Assembly: GCF_038502225.1 (NCBI RefSeq)
Contig: NC_091298.1
Location: forward strand, 36,662,344 to 36,726,343
Reading direction: 5' to 3'
Origin: Cherax quadricarinatus
Lineage: Eukaryota > Arthropoda > Malacostraca > Decapoda > Parastacidae
Length of the DNA stretch: 64,000 bases
Positions 60,651 through 64,000 of the stretch are shown in pieces (position 1 is the stretch's first letter; every line of letters begins with the position of its first letter). Both the position numbers and the translations under genes were made by a program. The notes under the pieces were generated by a model. The model saw nothing but the letters and a program-made list of their open reading frames with translations. It searched no databases and was not told the origin of the DNA.

Positions 60651-60676
60651 GTATATATATATATATTTATATATAC
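60651..60676. repeat. (TA)n microsatellite
   Basis: About 12 TA units with one interruption. Confidence 0.85.
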
Positions 60677-61183
60677 AGTAGACCATTATAATACACGGAT
60701 TTATTTGCCATGTTTTGGTTATTGCACTAATGAAAAATTGCGGCACAATTTTATGCAATGCTTCGTAAAATTAACTTAACACGATTCCGTTTCCAGGCGA
60801 GGAAAAAAATAACTTAACACGGTTCCGTTTCCAGGCGCCGAAAAATTTTTCCCAGCTCAAACTGCAGCCTTGTTGTGGGTCAGCGGGAAAGACCTCCCGT
60901 CATCCCCTGCCACCTACAACACTCCCGCCACCCCTATCCCAGCCTTGGTGAATACGATGTCCAGTTCTATTCTGTCTTAGGACAGAATTGTGTTTTGATC
61001 TTTTAAATTGCCATATCTTGTATCTGTCAAACAATCAGTAGGCTACGAGTGTTGCTGATAGTGGCAAGAAAAGGTATAAGAGTTTAAGTCTTACAATTAA
61101 TGAAGAAAATAGAGAAATTTTACAAGTGATAGCCTGGGGCCTTAATGAAGTGTCATTCTGTACAATTAAAAAAAGTGATGAAT
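60677..61183. other. Possible pogo/Tigger-derived sequence with local 40-bp duplication
   Basis: It starts CAGTAGACCATTATAATACA, which resembles a pogo-type terminus, but I found no partner terminus. AACTTAACACG(A/G)TTCCGTTT plus CCAGGCG occurs twice, at about 60772-60799 and 60812-60838. A KKRYKSLSLTINEENREI-like run near 61068-61120 could be the start of a transposase-like frame, but it is short. Confidence 0.3.
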
Positions 61184-61329
61184 AACTGACTGACTGACAG
61201 ACTTACTTGACAGACTTACTAGACAAACTTACTAGACAGACTTACTAGACAGACTTGAGGCATACTTGACTGACTGACTGACTCGACTGACTTGATTGAC
61301 TGACATGACTGACTGACTCGACTGACAAA
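61184..61329. repeat. (TGAC)n-type simple repeat
   Basis: Degenerate GACTGACT/GACAGACTTACT units run right up to the truncated LINE D copy. Confidence 0.85.
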
Positions 61330-62620
61330 CTGGTCCAGCAGTTGCGAGAGGCAGGAGTGGCCTGCTCTAAACCCATGTTGTTCTGGGTTGTGCAAATGTT
61401 GGGAATCCAAGTGGTTGGCGATCATGCTTCTCATAACTCTTTCAAAGATTTTTATAATGTGGGAAAACAGGGGTATTGTTCTATAATTCTTTCCTATTAC
61501 TTTGCTGCCACTTTTACAAAACGGGGCTTTCTTGCAGATCTTGATGAACACTGTGTTCTACGACTCTGGGCCTGAGGCAGTGTGCATGAGAATGTTGTTA
61601 ATGGCTTTTTCAAAGTCCACTGGAATCAGGGTTATATCAGAAAGTTGGTATAAATTGACAAGGTTTTGAGGCTCGTTCATGAAAAATTCAATTGAATTTG
61701 GATCTTTAACCTGATTAATATTGGTTTGTTAATCAGTCATACTGAGACTTCAGCATCCCACTCATTTCTTTGCTGTCGTCTGTGTAACTCCCATCTTGTT
61801 GAAGCAAAGGCCCATTACTGGATGTGGTTTTTGAGTTCTTTTTTGGTATATAAAATAAATATTTAGGATTTATTTCAAATTTATTAATTGATTTTAGCTC
61901 CTGTCTCTCCTGCATGTTGTATGAATCAACTTTAATTCAATATTTTATACTTCCCAAGTCACTGCTTCCTTCTGCATTTCAGATATTCTAGCCCTCTCGA
62001 GAAGCATGTAGAGTCAGCGTCTCTTTCTTTCCAGTTTACTTTTTTTTCCTTAAGGAAATATGCCGTGAATATACTTAAGATGTCAAAAAGTTGATCCTTT
62101 TAAGGACACTGGTTAGGATCTGTTTATTAAGGGTATCTTCCCAGCATGTTTCATTTAAGACATGATTTATTTGATGACAATTTAGGCTCTCGTTGTTAAA
62201 ATTGAGTTTGGTAAAGGCACCCTTGTAACTATGCATTTTCCTGTTCAGGACCCCTGTGCATACAAGTCTGGTTGTAATCTGAATTAACTGTATTTAATGC
62301 AGTTATATTTCGTACTGGGCCATTATTTTTCGTGAAAATAAGGTCAAATGTGTTTTCCAGTCTTGCTGGTTTCACTCATGTGTATGTGTGACTTCATCTG
62401 AGCTACCTTCATGAATTATCTCTGTTATAACATTATTTGCTACATTCCACCATTTTGTGTTTGGGGCTGGGGTTAGAAGACTTTCAAGATAGTTATCAAT
62501 TTGCAGTAACTGTTTTTTGAACTGTTGGGAAATCGTATTTGATAATTTTATTGCTAAAACTTCAACTACGTCATTTGTGGTGCTTAGTAACTCAGCGTAA
62601 ATGAGCGATTCCATGACATA
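61330..62620 (-). pseudogene. LINE family D second copy, endonuclease to RT fingers
   Basis: Same blocks as the 38.7-40.0 kb copy. The endonuclease-derived part lies at about 62150-62600. The linker frame 61733-61915 has MQERQELKSINKFEINPKYL and SNGPLLQQDGSYTDDSKEM. The RT start lies at about 61330-61550: APFCKSGSKVIGKNYRTIPL, SHIIKIFERVMRSMI and PEQHGFRAGHSCLSQLLDQF. It then runs straight into the TGAC simple repeat, so block A and the palm are missing. Confidence 0.7.
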
Positions 62621-63574
62621 CAGGCCAACATTCCCTTCTTGCCTATTCTTTCTATCACACCTAAATAACTTGTATCCTGTTATTCATATTTCTTTGTCAA
62701 AGTGGTCTTTTGTGGTGGTCTCTGGGAAGGCCGTAAACGTATCATTTGTCTCCACAAGTCCACTGACGAAAAGTATTTTGTTGTTGGTGGATGGCTTAAG
62801 GCATGTATTTAGACTGTAAGCCTACATGCCTAGTTCCCATAGCTCCCACCAGGTGGCAGGTCTCTGGGTGAGTATGCCCAGACCTGCCTCCGCCTAGGCA
62901 TCCTAGAGTCAACAAGGCCTACTGCCATGTAATGTCCTCTCTCCCTCCCTGGCATGGCCCCTTGGTGCCATGGGCACAAACACACTACCTGTATACCCTC
63001 GATTTTGCAAATAAATTTAGAAGCCTCCGAAGCCTTATCATTGCTCCCCGCCTTGCAGCAAACAACCCAATTATCCTTAAAAAGCATTGGTGGACAGTAG
63101 GGGTCGCAGCAGGTGTGTTGTCCTGGGAGAGGAGGGAAAGTAGGGGAATGGAGTAGACTTCACTTCATCACCCCATAAAAGAAGCATCTGTCTCTCAACG
63201 AGTTATCCTGAAGTCGTGTCTGCAAGTTTGAGCATCCAGACGCAGTTACAAGCAGGATCCAGGCCCAAATTTGCCGAATTTTGTAGAGAAATATAAGTGT
63301 CGTCCCTGGGACTCCACGCCACAGTGCCCCACGCTGATCTCAGTCATGTCCTCAGAGTCACATTTATGGGTCTCTTGTTGTTGTTCAGCTCAGCACAACC
63401 ATTTCAGCAAGTCAGAGGTGAGTTTTGTGGTGATTTCTGCGTCCAGTGTGAATGTTTCTCCCCGTGTTTGCGGATGGGAGAGAAAGAAGCAGCCGGATTT
63501 CCTCACCTCACTCACCCATGCTCCTACCGCCACACTCTCCACCACTCTTCTTGATGCCACCTCGCATGTCCGCC
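62621..63574. other. No recognisable feature
   Basis: Frames of 85 codons (62830-63087, -) and 110 codons (63271-63603, +) show no family motif. The GC content rises toward the right, unlike the rest of the window, which could indicate nearby host sequence. Confidence 0.35.
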
Positions 63575-63717
63575 TGACGTCACCTCGCGATGTCACCCCA
63601 TGACATCCCTCATGACGTCACTCCAGGACGTCACCTCGCGACGTTTGCTAACGTCACCTTATGACGTCATCCACTATTCTGCCCGACTTCATGACGTCAC
63701 CATGCTGCCTGACGTCA
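63575..63717. promoter_or_regulatory. Cluster of TGACGTCA (CRE-like) palindromes
   Basis: Five perfect TGACGTCA octamers start at 63575, 63613, 63662, 63692 and 63710. Two near matches, GGACGTCA (63626) and TAACGTCA (63649), lie among them. TGACGTCA is the full cAMP-response element bound by CREB/ATF bZIP dimers. The order TGACGTCACCTCGCGATGTC then ACCCCAT occurs twice (63575 and 63710), so part of the cluster arose by duplication. Whether it is functional or a small decaying satellite is unknown. Confidence 0.55.
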
Positions 63718-64000
63718 CCTCGCGATGTCACCCCATTACATCACCTTATTATGTCATGCCTGGCATCGCCACATGAGTTTCATCGAGTGTTTTAGTTTCA
63801 CAGTGAGCATTTTGTTTCCGTAATGTCTAAAAGATTGAGAGAAGGTATATGTCACATGTTAATTAATTCCTCTCAGTGTTCTGACATGTTCATGTATGAC
63901 TTAGTGTCGACTTTTGCACAGAAAAGCGTCATTTGCTAGTGTGAGCCATATTGTACCAAAATGTGTGCATTAGGTGTGTGCAAGATTTCCGTGTGTCCTA
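63718..64000. other. No recognisable feature
   Basis: It continues with decayed ATGTCA/TACATCA variants to about 63755, then plain sequence to the window end. Confidence 0.4.

Noticed and set aside
63271..63603. 110-codon open frame next to the TGACGTCA cluster as a gene
   Set aside because: It overlaps two other frames, shows no motif, and its end is within the repeated TGACGTCA region. Low-stop GC-rich composition explains it.

Overview
The window looks like an accessory, gene-poor stretch of a decapod crustacean genome (crayfish, lobster or shrimp-like). That placement is inference. The tRNA-derived SINE heads, the SINE ending in an (ATA)n tail after a GGTTTAGCGCTT motif, and several LINE families match repeats I recall from decapods, but I could not run a search. 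I found no convincing single-copy host gene, no rRNA and no functional tRNA. Essentially every recognisable coding segment is a broken transposable element, and nearly all long open frames from about 21.8 to 51.0 kb are by-products of tandem repeats.

Left part, 0.6-9.0 kb: a degraded esterase-type CR1-like LINE on the + strand (0.6-3.5 kb) faces a second copy on the - strand (3.6-5.3 kb). The + copy has been hit by a composite tRNA-SINE element with a 13-bp target duplication, another tRNA-SINE head, and a SINE with a perfect 10-bp target duplication. An RTE-like LINE 3' fragment (- strand, 5.8-7.1 kb) and a decayed ORF1-like region (- strand, 7.7-9.0 kb) follow. From 9.05 to 15.50 kb lies a nearly full-length Ty3/Gypsy element with both LTRs (TGTTA...TAACA). 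Its integrase remnant lies upstream of its RNase H, the order known for Gmr1-type elements. The reverse transcriptase core is not recognisable.

Middle, 15.5-21.8 kb: mostly unassigned DNA containing a striking pair of near-perfect palindromes (17.57-17.65 kb), a CR1/L2-like LINE (17.9-19.8 kb) that ends in an (AC)n tract, a 35-bp minisatellite, and a pogo-like MITE inserted in one of its diverged units.

Centre, 21.8-51.0 kb: a minisatellite complex of about 26 kb made of six arrays with units of 26, 16, 26, 39, 23 and 22 bp. It is broken only by a decayed LINE and AT-rich DNA at 38.2-40.9 kb and by short spacers. The 16-bp array alone spans about 13.9 kb and carries higher-order duplications of about 1.26 and 3.3 kb.

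Right part, 51.1-64 kb: more copies of the AC-tailed LINE, one on the - strand (51.3-53.1 kb) and three in a row on the + strand (55.6-59.0 kb), with (AC)n tracts at each inter-copy junction. Two other LINE families follow on the - strand (59.5-60.4 and 61.3-62.6 kb). Near the right edge is a compact cluster of five perfect TGACGTCA palindromes (63.57-63.72 kb), the only candidate regulatory region I see.
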